Source of the DNA: Candidatus Chryseobacterium colombiense | GTDB lineage: Bacteria; Bacteroidota; Bacteroidia; Flavobacteriales; Weeksellaceae | Direction: 5' to 3' | Length of the DNA stretch: 64,000 bases | NCBI GenBank assembly: GCA_029203185.1 | Contig: CP119310.1 | Location: forward strand, 3,602,001 to 3,666,000 | In this document: in pieces, positions 17,082-25,338 of the stretch | Layout of the letters: each line of letters starts with the position of its first letter | Numbering within the stretch: the stretch's first letter is position 1 | The notes under the pieces: generated by a model | What the model was told of the DNA's origin: nothing | The model's input: only the letters and a program-made list of their open reading frames with translations | Databases searched by the model: none | Position numbers and translations under genes: made by a program

Positions 17082-18956
17082 TTAATCTTCATCTTCTTCA
17101 TCTGCAGATGATGAACCTTCCCAGTTTCGGGTATCGAAATTAAGATTATCATAAGCGAGTAGTTCTTCTTCTCGCTGAAGCATTTCTTTTGTCGTAAAAA
17201 TATTGAGATCACCTTCTTCTTTGATTTTAGCTAATTTCCTTACAGAATCTTTATCTATAGCCATAAACCTTTGTCCGAGCCTTCTTGCTGCATATTTTCT
17301 CATCCCTGTTTCATGCAGAACATCTACTGCCATATCAACCGCAGTACCCAGTGTTTCACGGTAGATATTATCAATTCCGTTGTTGAGGTAACTGTATGCA
17401 TCAATTCTGTTTTTAGCTCTTACGAAGATTTTTACATTAGGATAATGTTCCCGCACAAGCTCTGCAATGAATTTATTATCATCAGGATCGTCAAGACAAA
17501 GAACCAGAATCTCGGCATCTTCAATTCCTGCTGCTCTCAGAATAGGAATTCTTGTCGCATCCCCATAATATACTTTGAAACCATAACTTCTTAATAATTT
17601 GACACGATCCGAATCTCTGTCCAAAACAGTTGCAGTTATTTTATTGGCTTTAAGCAATCGTCCGACCGTACTTCCAAAATGGCCAAAACCAACAATTATG
17701 ATTTTTTTCTGGGCGACATTGTTGTCTAAAATGTTAAAAGCATTATCCTGTTCAGGGATTTCTTTAATAAATTTAGGAGTTATGATTTTATCATTGATAA
17801 TTAAAAGAAGCGGAGTGATACACATGGTGATTGCCGTTACCGCCATCATTTGTGCGTTCAGTTCCGGACTGATCAGATAAAGACTGGAAGCATAATTGAT
17901 TAATACAAAAGCAAATTCTCCCACCTGAGAAAGAGCAAAAGCATAAAATAAGCTCTGAGGAGTATCAATTTTGAAAAACTTCCCGATAAAAAATAAAACA
18001 ATAAATTTTATACTTAAAACAGCAAAAACGGTACTGAAAATAAAGACCGGATCTTTCTGGATAATATCAAAATTCATGGTAGAGCCGACACTTACAAAAA
18101 ACACCGCCAATAATAATCCTTTGAACGGGTCGATTTGCGCTTCAAGTTCATGCCGAAACTCACTGTTGGCGAGCATTACCCCTGCAAGGAAAGCTCCTAA
18201 AGCAGGAGATAGCCCAATTGCGACCATAAGCTCTGAAACACCAATTACCAAAAATAAAGAAGAAGCCGTTAAAAGCTCCGTCATTCCCGACTTTGAAACA
18301 TATCTTAAAAAAGGAACGAAAACATATCGTCCTAATAAAATTAAAATAGCAACTCCCAGAATTACGGTTGCAAACTGCATCCATTCCGGAAGTGTTTGTA
18401 TCAAAACCTGAATTTCGTTATCGTGATGCCTGGCTTTATAATTGGCAACAAGTGGTAAAATTGCCAATATAGGAATCACTGCAATATCCTGAAATAAAAG
18501 CGTGGAAAATGAAGCTTCTCCGGCTAATGTTTTTAAATTATTTTTTTCCTGTAAAGTCTGTAAAACAATAGCTGTGGAAGAGAGTGCAAAACACATCGCA
18601 ATGGCGAAAGCTTTATCTATTTTCCAATCGACCCAGATAAATACTAAAAAAAGCAGGGAAGTGGTCAGAAGCATTTGTGTGAGTCCCAGTCCGATAATTT
18701 TCTTCCGCATCTCCCAAAATTTTCTGGGTTCAAGTTCTAGTCCGACTAGAAATAAAAGCATAATCACTCCGAATTCACTGGCGTGCATAATGTCATTTAC
18801 ATCTTTACCGGTTAGTTTTAAAACATAAGGACCGATAATAATACCTCCTGCAAGATAACCGATTACAGAACTTAGACCAAATTTTCTTACAAGCGGAACC
18901 ATAATGATGGCAACGCCTAAAAAAATAAGGGTATTCATTGCTAAGCTAGATTCCAT
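17082..18956 (-). CDS. CPA2 family monovalent cation:proton antiporter (Kef-type) with RCK domain
   Basis: 624 residues. Residues 1-385 hold about 12-13 membrane helices in the Na+/H+ exchanger fold, with motifs such as GYLAGGIIIGPY, FLVGLELEP and SALGAFLAGVMLANS-like (SPALGAFLAGVMLANSEF). A cytosolic RCK/TrkA-N domain begins at KKIIIVGFGHFGSTVG and includes VLDRDSDRVKLL and YGDATR, which bind nucleotide. The C terminus is acidic (SSSADEEDED). Kef systems export K+ in exchange for protons under electrophile stress. The adjacent flavodoxin-like gene matches the KefF/KefG ancillary subunit, which strengthens the assignment. Ion preference cannot be shown from sequence. Confidence 0.92.
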   Translation of the reverse strand: MESSLAMNTLIFLGVAIIMVPLVRKFGLSSVIGYLAGGIIIGPYVLKLTGKDVNDIMHASEFGVIMLLFLVGLELEPRKFWEMRKKIIGLGLTQMLLTTSLLFLVFIWVDWKIDKAFAIAMCFALSSTAIVLQTLQEKNNLKTLAGEASFSTLLFQDIAVIPILAILPLVANYKARHHDNEIQVLIQTLPEWMQFATVILGVAILILLGRYVFVPFLRYVSKSGMTELLTASSLFLVIGVSELMVAIGLSPALGAFLAGVMLANSEFRHELEAQIDPFKGLLLAVFFVSVGSTMNFDIIQKDPVFIFSTVFAVLSIKFIVLFFIGKFFKIDTPQSLFYAFALSQVGEFAFVLINYASSLYLISPELNAQMMAVTAITMCITPLLLIINDKIITPKFIKEIPEQDNAFNILDNNVAQKKIIIVGFGHFGSTVGRLLKANKITATVLDRDSDRVKLLRSYGFKVYYGDATRIPILRAAGIEDAEILVLCLDDPDDNKFIAELVREHYPNVKIFVRAKNRIDAYSYLNNGIDNIYRETLGTAVDMAVDVLHETGMRKYAARRLGQRFMAIDKDSVRKLAKIKEEGDLNIFTTKEMLQREEELLAYDNLNFDTRNWEGSSSADEEDED

Positions 18957-18959
18957 GCA

Positions 18960-19481
18960 TTATTGATTCAAAAGTTCTGTAAATTTCTGTTTATGTAGAA
19001 TGATATCTTTTTTGGATAATTTATTGGCTTCGTAAACAATTTTAATATTTTTAAGATTAGCTTTAAAAACATTTAACGAAACGATAAGGCCGCTGATGAG
19101 TTCTTCTACAGTGTATTTATAAGTGCCATGTCTGCTGAAAGACCTTTCTTTTCCACCAGTCGTTACCAAAATATAAACTTCTTTATTTTCTAATGGGTTA
19201 TATTCTCCTTCTTTAAGCCAGTCACGGTCAAAAACTTCGTCAATCCAAAGTCGCAGCAGAGGAGGGATTCCGAACCAAATCAAGGGAAACTGAAAAACAA
19301 AACGGTCATAATTTTTTAATCTTTTTCTTTCCCTAAAAGCAGCGATATGAAAGTCGGGGTATTCTTCGTAAAGATCTCTGAGGGTAAAATGCTGATGACG
19401 TACATAGAAATTGATGAGCTCTACATTCGAGTTTGAGTGCTCCAAATAAGGGTGTGCAAAAACTACCAACGTCTTCTTCAT
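18960..19481 (-). CDS. NAD(P)H-dependent flavoprotein, KefF/KefG-like ancillary protein
   Basis: 173 residues of flavodoxin-2 fold. FAHPYLEHSNSN at the start is the nucleotide-binding loop, then YDRFVFQFPLIWFGIPPLLRLWIDEVF, and TTGGKERSFSRHGTYKYT is the usual C-terminal signature of KefF/MdaB proteins. Its stop lies three bases upstream of the antiporter start, so the two genes are an operon in the enterobacterial kefGB/kefFC manner. In that system the flavoprotein activates the channel. A role as a quinone reductase alone is possible. Confidence 0.88.
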   Translation of the reverse strand: MKKTLVVFAHPYLEHSNSNVELINFYVRHQHFTLRDLYEEYPDFHIAAFRERKRLKNYDRFVFQFPLIWFGIPPLLRLWIDEVFDRDWLKEGEYNPLENKEVYILVTTGGKERSFSRHGTYKYTVEELISGLIVSLNVFKANLKNIKIVYEANKLSKKDIILHKQKFTELLNQ

Positions 19482-19645
19482 AAACCTGTTTTCAGTAAAT
19501 TTAATAAATTTTTTTTGAATTAAAGGTAGGCTTTGAGTGGATTTGTTGATTTTTTAATATTAAAAATGATACTTATGTTAAAATAAAGTAAAGAATAATA
19601 GTTTAATTTTTATTTTCTTTAATATTCTTGTTTTTTATTAATGAA

Positions 19646-19671
19646 AAAATCGCTCATCATTGAGCGATTTT
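19646..19671 (-). terminator. Terminator of the TPM-TPM-LemA operon
   Basis: AAAATCGCTCA pairs perfectly with TGAGCGATTTT around a four-base loop. The minus-strand run of T after the stem suits the operon 19711-21531. Confidence 0.8.
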
Positions 19672-19710
19672 ATATTTTATTGATTTGTAATTATATAATA
19701 ATTCAGGCTT

Positions 19711-20511
19711 TTACCATCCGCCAGATGCACCGCCTCCGCCAAAACTTCCGCCTCCGCCGAAACCTCCAAATCCACCGCCTCCGCCGGAGCCACCACCAAA
19801 TCCCCCTCCGCCAAAGCTGCCTGGAAATGGAAAGAATCCTCCGGGATAGTTTCTTCTGCCACGTCTTGTAATAAGAACGTCATCATCATCGTTTCCGCCA
19901 TTTCCTCCTCCTCTGTTTCCGAAAAGGATGGCAAGAATAACTAAAATGACAAAAGCAATGAGTAATATCTTTAGCGCATTTCCGTCTCCGCTTTCTTCTT
20001 TGGCAATAGGTTTGAATTTTCCCTGAACGGCTTCCATCAGTGCAGAAGTTCCCCGATTGATTCCTTCATACCATTCTCCTTTTTTAAAATGTGGAGTAAC
20101 AATATAATCTAAAATCTGTCCGGCAACTGATGCTGTTAAATACTGTTCAACGGCTCTCCCCTGCTGTATCGACATGGTATGATCTTCGGTGGCAATAAGG
20201 AAAACAATTCCGTTATCAATATCTTTTTTTCCGATTCCCCATTTTTCGCCGAACATGGTGGCTAAAAAGTTGACATCTTCTCCCTTTGTAGAAGGAATAA
20301 TGATTACTTCAATTTCCGTTGAGGTGGAATCTGCAAACTTAATGAGTTTGTCATTCAGTTTATCTATTTCCTGTTGACTTAATAAATTGGCTTTATCATA
20401 AACAGGATAGAGAGTCGATGGCTTTTCAGGAATAGTGTACTGTGCTGATACAAAACTGTAAAAGCAAAGCAGTAAAAATGAAAATACTATTTTAAGAGAA
20501 CGTAATTTCAT
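19711..20511 (-). CDS. TPM-domain membrane protein with Gly-rich tail
   Basis: 266 residues. Signal peptide to about residue 23 (FVSAQ), then a TPM (Psb32/YgcG) domain: VYDKANLLSQQEIDKLN, STEIEVIIIPSTKGEDV, NGIVFLIATEDHTMSIQQGRAVEQYL. A membrane helix follows at about 180-195, and the last 60 residues are almost pure Gly/Phe/Ser repeats ending GGASGGW. Homologues are exported envelope proteins of unclear activity. It is the third gene of a lemA-TPM-TPM operon and overlaps the preceding TPM gene by 20 bases. Confidence 0.88.
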   Translation of the reverse strand: MKLRSLKIVFSFLLLCFYSFVSAQYTIPEKPSTLYPVYDKANLLSQQEIDKLNDKLIKFADSTSTEIEVIIIPSTKGEDVNFLATMFGEKWGIGKKDIDNGIVFLIATEDHTMSIQQGRAVEQYLTASVAGQILDYIVTPHFKKGEWYEGINRGTSALMEAVQGKFKPIAKEESGDGNALKILLIAFVILVILAILFGNRGGGNGGNDDDDVLITRRGRRNYPGGFFPFPGSFGGGGFGGGSGGGGGFGGFGGGGSFGGGGASGGW

Positions 20512-20920
20512 TAGGCAATTGATTGGGGTTTTCTCCTGTTACGGGAAAATGTTTTTTAAGCTCAAGTCCTGTTTTCAGGATTGCACTTTTCAAAGCTTTA
20601 TAATAATTTCCTTTAGCAAATTCAGCAGTAATATAGTCATGCAGATGATCCCAATACGACTGCTGCACTTTCTCATGAATTCCTGTGTCGCCAATTATGG
20701 TGAGGTATTTCTGTTCAAAATTCACATGGAAGAGCACAGCATTCTTTTCGGTGGTTTTATTAAGGCACAGTTTTTCGAAAATCTGAAATGCTGTTTTAGC
20801 ATGATCTTTTTCAGTATTCGAGTCGATATGCACTCTAATCTCACCGGTAGAATGTTCTTCTGCTGACTGAATCGCTTCCACAAGGGAAGCGATTTGCTGA
20901 TCTGTAAGGAAACTTTTCAT
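20492..20920 (-). CDS. TPM-domain protein, second copy
   Basis: 142 residues carrying a TPM domain without a signal peptide. Features are HSTGEIRVHIDSNTEKD, NAVLFHVNFEQKYLTIIGDTGIHEKV and TAEFAKGNYYKALKSAILKTG. It sits between lemA (two bases upstream) and the larger TPM gene. It may act on the cytoplasmic side, or be a soluble partner of the membrane-bound TPM protein; this is inference. Confidence 0.85.
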   Translation of the reverse strand: MKSFLTDQQIASLVEAIQSAEEHSTGEIRVHIDSNTEKDHAKTAFQIFEKLCLNKTTEKNAVLFHVNFEQKYLTIIGDTGIHEKVQQSYWDHLHDYITAEFAKGNYYKALKSAILKTGLELKKHFPVTGENPNQLPNEITFS

Positions 20921-20922
20921 TA

Positions 20923-21531
20923 TTATTCTGAGAATACTTCAGGTGCTTTTTCAGCTCCCGCTTCAGCCTTAAATGCAGGCTTTTCTTTGAAATTGGTGAA
21001 GTTTGCCAAAATATTGTTAGGGAACTGTTTAATCGAAGTATTGTATTTCTGTACAGCCTGATTATAATATACCGTTTCAGTTCTGATACTATTTTCAATG
21101 GCAGTATATTCTCTCTGGAAGTTAATGTATTGCTGATCGGCTTTTAAATTCGGATATTGTTCCACGACAGCCATCAAACGGCTTAAAGATCCTGATAATT
21201 CTCCCTGTGCAGCCTGGAATCTTGCAAGATCCTGTTCTGTCATATTGCTCGGGTCAATATTGATGGAGGTAGCTTTTGAACGGGCTTCAACTACTTTTGT
21301 AAGAGTTTCCTGTTCAAATTTTGAATAAGATTTTACCGTTCTTTCCAAATTAGGGATAAGATTTGCTCTCTTTTGATACACAGTTTCTACGTTGGCCCAT
21401 TTGGTAATAACTTCCTGCTCCTGAGCTACGAAATTATTATATCCGTTTTTACCCCAGAAAAATAATACAGCAACGATAATGATAAGAGCAATACCGATGG
21501 TTCCGGCGCTCAGACAGCCCTTGTTTTTCAT
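20923..21531 (-). CDS. lemA: LemA family protein
   Basis: 202 residues. A single N-terminal membrane helix (IGIALIIIVAVLFFWGKNGYNNFVAQEQ) is followed by the LemA coiled coil with WANVETVYQKRANLIPNL and EYTAIENSIRTETVYYNQAVQKYN, the family signature. LemA proteins are inner-membrane anchored with an external helical bundle; their function is still unclear. The order lemA-TPM-TPM is a well-known Bacteroidota arrangement. A promoter element lies upstream at 21563-21570. Confidence 0.94.
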   Translation of the reverse strand: MKNKGCLSAGTIGIALIIIVAVLFFWGKNGYNNFVAQEQEVITKWANVETVYQKRANLIPNLERTVKSYSKFEQETLTKVVEARSKATSINIDPSNMTEQDLARFQAAQGELSGSLSRLMAVVEQYPNLKADQQYINFQREYTAIENSIRTETVYYNQAVQKYNTSIKQFPNNILANFTNFKEKPAFKAEAGAEKAPEVFSE

Positions 21532-21562
21532 AGTTTATTTTTTTTTAAATTCTTGTCTTAAC

Positions 21563-21570
21563 CAAATATA
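21563..21570 (-). promoter_or_regulatory. -7 promoter element for the lemA operon
   Basis: Minus-strand TATATTTG, 31 bases before the lemA ATG. It lies only 12 bases from the opposite-facing folA element, so the two promoters overlap. Confidence 0.5.
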
Positions 21571-21582
21571 CAAATTATGTGC

Positions 21583-21590
21583 TAATTTTG
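21583..21590 (+). promoter_or_regulatory. -7 promoter element for folA
   Basis: TAATTTTG fits TAnnTTTG and ends 15 bases before the folA ATG at 21606. Confidence 0.5.
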
Positions 21591-21605
21591 CAGAAAATTA
21601 TTTGA

Positions 21606-22100
21606 ATGACAACAATAGTGGTGGCAATGGGAGAGAAAAATGAAATTGGTTTTGAAAACCAGTTGCTTTGGCATCTTCCGAAAGATTTAAAACATTTTAA
21701 AGATCTGACGTCGGGGCACCCGGTTATTATGGGAAGAAAAACATATGAAAGCATCGGTAAACCTCTTCCTAACCGTACCAATATTGTTGTATCCAGACAA
21801 AAAGACTGGTTTGAAGAAGGTATTTTAATCGTAGGAAGCATTAAAGAGGCTGTGAAATTTGCCAAAAAGATTGATGAAGAGGTCTTCATTATCGGAGGCG
21901 GAAATATTTATGAGCAGACGATGGATGTTACGGATAAGCTGGAGGTGACTTTAGTAAAAGCGGATTTACAGGCAGATACTTATTTTCCGAAAATTGATCC
22001 TAAGGTTTGGAGAAAAGTGGATGAAGTTTGCCATGAGAAAGATGAAAAAAATCAATATGATTTTTGTTTTCAGACTTATGAAAAAATTAAGAGTGAATAG
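21606..22100 (+). CDS. folA: Dihydrofolate reductase
   Basis: 164 residues of the DHFR fold. NQLLWHLPKDLKHF contains the catalytic acid D27 and W22, GHPVIMGRKTYESIG binds NADPH, and NRTNIVVSRQ and FIIGGGNIYEQ complete the signature. It reduces dihydrofolate to tetrahydrofolate in the cytoplasm. It diverges from lemA with overlapping promoters. No sign of resistance-type changes can be judged from sequence. Confidence 0.96.
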   Translation: MTTIVVAMGEKNEIGFENQLLWHLPKDLKHFKDLTSGHPVIMGRKTYESIGKPLPNRTNIVVSRQKDWFEEGILIVGSIKEAVKFAKKIDEEVFIIGGGNIYEQTMDVTDKLEVTLVKADLQADTYFPKIDPKVWRKVDEVCHEKDEKNQYDFCFQTYEKIKSE

Positions 22101-22149
22101 TTGTAAGAATTCTGGCTTCCAACTTCTAGCATCTAACAGTTAAATGTTT

Positions 22150-22157
22150 TATCTTTG
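22150..22157 (+). promoter_or_regulatory. -7 promoter element for the TPR membrane protein gene
   Basis: TATCTTTG fits TAnnTTTG, 18 bases before the ATG at 22176. Confidence 0.5.
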
Positions 22158-22175
22158 CACTTCTAAAATTTAAAA

Positions 22176-22742
22176 ATGAATAAATACATAAAATTCGTAA
22201 TCTCTGCGATTATTATTGCAATAGCGGTTTATCTGATGATGAACAGAAACATCGGTTGGGGTATTGTTTTGGTTGTTGTTGCTGCTGCACCTATTTTGCT
22301 TTTCTTTAAAAATGAATATATCCTTTTGGCTTTCTGGCAATTGAGAAAACAAAACATGGAAAAGGCGGCTGTTTGGTTACAAAGCGTCACCAATTATCAA
22401 ACTCAGCTTCATAAATCTCAATATGGATATTATCATTATCTATTAGGATTAACACAAGCTCAGGATCATCCGACAAAAGTGGAGCCTTTAATGAGAAAAG
22501 CTTTGGAATACGGATTGAATATGAAGCACGACAGGGCAATGGCTACCTTGAATTTAGCTGCTGCAGCAATTTCCAAAGGAAGAAAACAGGAAGGACAAAA
22601 ACTATTGGAAGAAGCAAAGAGATTAGACAGCGCAGGAATGATGACCGATCAGATCAAAATGATGAAAGACCAGCTGAAAATGCCAACAATGCAGAAGCAT
22701 ATGCATAATCCTCATATGAGAAACAGAGGGAAATTCTTTTAA
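22176..22742 (+). CDS. Membrane protein with TPR-like repeats, 188 aa
   Basis: Two adjacent membrane helices (residues 5-22 and 27-44, with NIGWGIVLVVVAAAPILLFF) are followed by a helical domain. Pairs such as YYHYLLGLTQAQDHPTKVEPLMRK and AMATLNLAAAAISKGRKQEGQ look like tetratricopeptide repeats. The C terminus is Met/His/Lys-rich (MQKHMHNPHMRN). Function unknown; the topology suggests a scaffold at the inner membrane. A bidirectional terminator follows. Confidence 0.75.
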   Translation: MNKYIKFVISAIIIAIAVYLMMNRNIGWGIVLVVVAAAPILLFFKNEYILLAFWQLRKQNMEKAAVWLQSVTNYQTQLHKSQYGYYHYLLGLTQAQDHPTKVEPLMRKALEYGLNMKHDRAMATLNLAAAAISKGRKQEGQKLLEEAKRLDSAGMMTDQIKMMKDQLKMPTMQKHMHNPHMRNRGKFF

Positions 22743-22775
22743 TTGAAAGAAAAATTTCGGATCCGATTATAAAAT

Positions 22776-22806
22776 AAAAAAACACCTATATTTTAGGTGT
22801 TTTTTT
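22776..22806. terminator. Bidirectional terminator
   Basis: AAAAAACACCTA pairs with TAGGTGTTTTTT around a five-base loop, between the convergent genes 22176-22742 and 22805-23338. It overlaps the stop codon of the minus-strand gene. Confidence 0.8.
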
Positions 22807-23338
22807 ATTTTATAGGAGGTGGTGGAGGTGGTTCTGGAGATTTAAAAAATCGGTCTACAGGATATATGTTTTTTCGGACTAGCGAAAACTGCTCAAGTTT
22901 TTCAAATTTATCTTCTAAGCCATCATCATAAAAAGCTTCAGAATAAGGTCTGTTTTTGAGGGAAACAGTGACAAGTGGCGAACGTGTTTCTTTCTTAGGT
23001 CTATTTCTTCTCTTTAAATATTTAAAATAATTTTCAAAAGATAGCGGGGCTGAAGACCTGATCTTGTAAATTATTTTTGGTAAGTTCTGTTCTTTGTGTT
23101 CAAATGAATTAATTTCAGAATACGTTTGAATGTATGTAATATCCTTTTGTTTTGTGAAAGTGAAAACTTCATGAGCAGAATACATACACGCAGAATAGTT
23201 AATGTTTACCACTATGGTATCTCCGTCTTCCATTTTCTCTGAGAATTGATACAAATCTTTTTTCATGTCAAATTTACTCTCATGCTGTTTGCAAGAGAAA
23301 ATAAACCAGAGAGAAAATAAAAAAATAAAAGATTTCAT
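22805..23338 (-). CDS. Hypothetical lipoprotein, 177 aa
   Basis: The signal MKSFIFLFSLWFIFSC has a lipobox with Cys16. The mature protein has no motif I recognise and ends in a proline run (PEPPPPPPIK). It begins three bases downstream of the TRIC channel gene, so the two are probably co-transcribed. Function unknown. Confidence 0.65.
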   Translation of the reverse strand: MKSFIFLFSLWFIFSCKQHESKFDMKKDLYQFSEKMEDGDTIVVNINYSACMYSAHEVFTFTKQKDITYIQTYSEINSFEHKEQNLPKIIYKIRSSAPLSFENYFKYLKRRNRPKKETRSPLVTVSLKNRPYSEAFYDDGLEDKFEKLEQFSLVRKNIYPVDRFFKSPEPPPPPPIK

Positions 23339-23341
23339 AAG

Positions 23342-23974
23342 TTACATTTCAGCATCATTATTATATCCATAAAATTTGGGAATTTGCCAATGATACTTTA
23401 CGGCCAATGTTCTGATAGCTACAATTAATAAAATCGTAAAAATCTGAATGACCGTATAAGAAAGAGGAGTGAATTTTGTTAACAGTAAAAATATGGAGCC
23501 ACCCACAATACAGGCTGTTGCATAAATTTCTTTTCTGAATATCAGAGGAATTCTGTTGAGCAAAATATCCCGGATAATCCCTCCGAAACATCCTGTAATC
23601 GTTCCCAGACCAATACAAATTAAAGGATGTATACCTACATGCAATCCTTTCTGAATCCCGATTATCGTAAATAATCCAAGTCCGAAGCTGTCAAAAATAA
23701 ATAAAGTTACCTGAAAGTTTTTTTCAAGAGATTTGAAAATCATGGTAAAAATACTGGTCAGGATAATCAATGCGCAAGTCAGAAGATCATGCATCCAGAA
23801 CACCGGAATGTCCAGTAACAAATCTCTTACAGTTCCGCCTCCCACAGAGGTCACGAATGCAATAATAAGCACTCCAAAAGGATCCAGGCGTTTTTGCATG
23901 GCGGCAAAACTTCCGGACATTGAAAAGGAAATCGTTCCAAGTACTTCTATGGCAAAATTGAGCTGTTCGTGCAT
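23342..23974 (-). CDS. Trimeric intracellular cation channel (TRIC) family protein, UPF0126
   Basis: 210 residues with about seven helices in two related halves of three. Each half carries a glycine-rich motif, VGGGTVRDLLLD in the first and FGGIIRDILLN in the second, which is the hallmark of the UPF0126/TRIC family. Prokaryotic TRICs are monovalent cation channels of the inner membrane. The start at 23974 (MHEQLNFAIEVLGTISF) gives the usual length. The left inverted repeat that borders the four-helix gene begins 16 bases upstream of this start. Confidence 0.92.
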   Translation of the reverse strand: MHEQLNFAIEVLGTISFSMSGSFAAMQKRLDPFGVLIIAFVTSVGGGTVRDLLLDIPVFWMHDLLTCALIILTSIFTMIFKSLEKNFQVTLFIFDSFGLGLFTIIGIQKGLHVGIHPLICIGLGTITGCFGGIIRDILLNRIPLIFRKEIYATACIVGGSIFLLLTKFTPLSYTVIQIFTILLIVAIRTLAVKYHWQIPKFYGYNNDAEM

Positions 23975-23989
23975 GTTTTTATGGGTAAT

Positions 23990-24010
23990 AAGTAGTGGGT
24001 AATGAGTAAT
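23990..24010. repeat. Left inverted repeat flanking the four-helix-bundle gene
   Basis: AAGTAGTGGGTAATGAGTAA plus T is the near inverse of the 21 bases at 24383-24403 (19 of 21 positions agree). It lies between the TRIC start and the stop codon of the four-helix gene. Confidence 0.7.
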
Positions 24011-24015
24011 AAAAA

Positions 24016-24372
24016 TTATGCCGTTATATTTTGGGATAATTTATATTTGGTCATTACTTTTACTAATTCTTCACATTCCAATTTTAAATGTAGAATTTTT
24101 TCCTCATTTAAATATCCTAATTCCTCAATTATTTCCAGCCAGAATTGAGTCTCATCAATTTCCTCAACAACAATACAAATTTTTGCAAACCTTTCTTTTT
24201 CGGATCTTGCTCTTGAAGCGGCCCTGTAATTGGCCGCAACAGATGTTGCAGATCTGATAATTTGTTTTCTGATTATTGAAAGATCATCAGAATAAGCTAA
24301 TGGCGATAAAGATTTAATAATAGAGACAGAAATTTTTTTAGTTATATCTCTAAATGTTTGATTAAAATCCAT
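24016..24372 (-). CDS. Four-helix-bundle protein (23S rRNA intervening-sequence protein family)
   Basis: 118 residues. The pattern FRDITKKISVSIIKSLSP, then IIRKQIIRSATSVAANYRAASRARSEKERFAKI and EEIDETQFWLEIIEELGYL, is the four-helix S23/IVP family found in intervening sequences of 23S rRNA and as free-standing genes; an Avd-like version assists diversity-generating retroelements. No reverse transcriptase, variable repeat or rRNA lies nearby. The gene is bounded by 21-bp imperfect inverted repeats (23990-24010 and 24383-24403), as if a cassette had inserted between the TRIC and coaD genes. Function of free-standing copies is unclear. Confidence 0.88.
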   Translation of the reverse strand: MDFNQTFRDITKKISVSIIKSLSPLAYSDDLSIIRKQIIRSATSVAANYRAASRARSEKERFAKICIVVEEIDETQFWLEIIEELGYLNEEKILHLKLECEELVKVMTKYKLSQNITA

Positions 24373-24382
24373 AGTAGTAAAA

Positions 24383-24403
24383 ATTACTCATTGCCCATTA
24401 CTT
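24383..24403. repeat. Right inverted repeat flanking the four-helix-bundle gene
   Basis: Reverse complement reads AAGTAATGGGCAATGAGTAA plus T, matching the left copy except at two positions. It lies between the four-helix gene start and the coaD stop. Confidence 0.7.
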
Positions 24404-24417
24404 AATACTAATAATAT

Positions 24418-24876
24418 TTATACTCTAACGGAATCGGGAACAAGCAGTTCATATTCTCCGCCATGGTTGATGATTTCTCTTACAATGCTGCTGCTGATAA
24501 AAGATTTTCCTGATGAAGTTAATAAAAATACCGTTTCCAGTTTTTTGTGAGCCAGTGTTCTGTTGGTGTGGGCAATAGCTTTTTCAAATTCGAAATCTGC
24601 GGGATTTCTCAAGCCTCTTAAAATAAACTGAGCATTTTTTTCAAAACAGAAATCCACCGTTAAACCTTCAAAAAAATCAACTTCTACATTGGGAAATTCT
24701 GCTACGGAATTTTGAATAAATTCTATTCTTTTTTCCAGAGGAAACATATATTTTTTTTGAGAATTCTGACCAATTGCGATAATTAATTTATCAAAAAGCG
24801 GAGCTGCTCTTTCAATAATATCGTAGTGTCCTAGAGTAATGGGATCAAAAGATCCCGGGAAAACAGCAACTTTCAT
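24418..24876 (-). CDS. coaD: Phosphopantetheine adenylyltransferase
   Basis: 152 residues. GSFDPITLGHYDII near the start holds the TxGH nucleotide motif, RGLRNPADFEFEKAIAHTNR is the conserved core, and SGKSFISSSIVREI is the C-terminal motif. It makes dephospho-CoA from phosphopantetheine and ATP, the fourth step of coenzyme A synthesis. Length is as expected. The gene is preceded by a small secreted-protein gene (four-base gap) and ddl, all on the minus strand. Confidence 0.96.
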   Translation of the reverse strand: MKVAVFPGSFDPITLGHYDIIERAAPLFDKLIIAIGQNSQKKYMFPLEKRIEFIQNSVAEFPNVEVDFFEGLTVDFCFEKNAQFILRGLRNPADFEFEKAIAHTNRTLAHKKLETVFLLTSSGKSFISSSIVREIINHGGEYELLVPDSVRV

Positions 24877-24880
24877 ATTC

Positions 24881-25333
24881 TTAGTTGTTTTCGTTTGATT
24901 TTTCGTAAAATAGCCTCAAATTATCAATATTTAAGGTACAATCATTATTTAAAACTTGATTGGAAGATAGGTTTAAAATTAGTTTATTTCTTCCTATAAT
25001 TTTTGAATTTTTATACAATTTTTCAATTGGTCTGAAATTAATAATGTTTTCAAAATTCCCCGATTCATTTTTTTTAATAATTCCTGAAAATAATACTTTA
25101 TTATCCAGAGAGGTAATTTCAAAATAGTTTGGAACTCTTTCGTTGTCAATTACTATATCGTGCTTCATGATATATATAAAACACTTCTTTTTATCTAAAT
25201 AAATTGCATCTTCTTTAAAGCTGACATCTTTAGGTTCAAGATTCGTTTTAGGAATATCTAATTTAAGAGTTTCTAAACTTTGAGAGGCTCCTAAAAAAGG
25301 AATTAAAAATAAAATCGCTAAAAAATTCTTCAT
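24881..25333 (-). CDS. Hypothetical secreted protein, 150 aa
   Basis: The N terminus MKNFLAILFLIPFLGASQS is a signal peptide. The remainder is beta-rich (ECIYIMKHDIVIDNERVPNYFEI-type strands) with no recognised domain. It lies in a tight operon ddl - this gene - coaD with gaps of five and four bases. Its conservation in this position elsewhere cannot be judged here, so no function is proposed. Confidence 0.65.
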   Translation of the reverse strand: MKNFLAILFLIPFLGASQSLETLKLDIPKTNLEPKDVSFKEDAIYLDKKKCFIYIMKHDIVIDNERVPNYFEITSLDNKVLFSGIIKKNESGNFENIINFRPIEKLYKNSKIIGRNKLILNLSSNQVLNNDCTLNIDNLRLFYEKSNENN

Positions 25334-25338
25334 TATTT

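Noticed and set aside
19641..19871. Plus-strand frame of 76 residues opposite the Gly-rich tail of the TPM protein.
   Set aside because: It begins within a terminator hairpin and arises from the repetitive Gly codons on the other strand.
24016..24372. Avd accessory gene of a diversity-generating retroelement.
   Set aside because: No reverse transcriptase gene and no variable/template repeats nearby.
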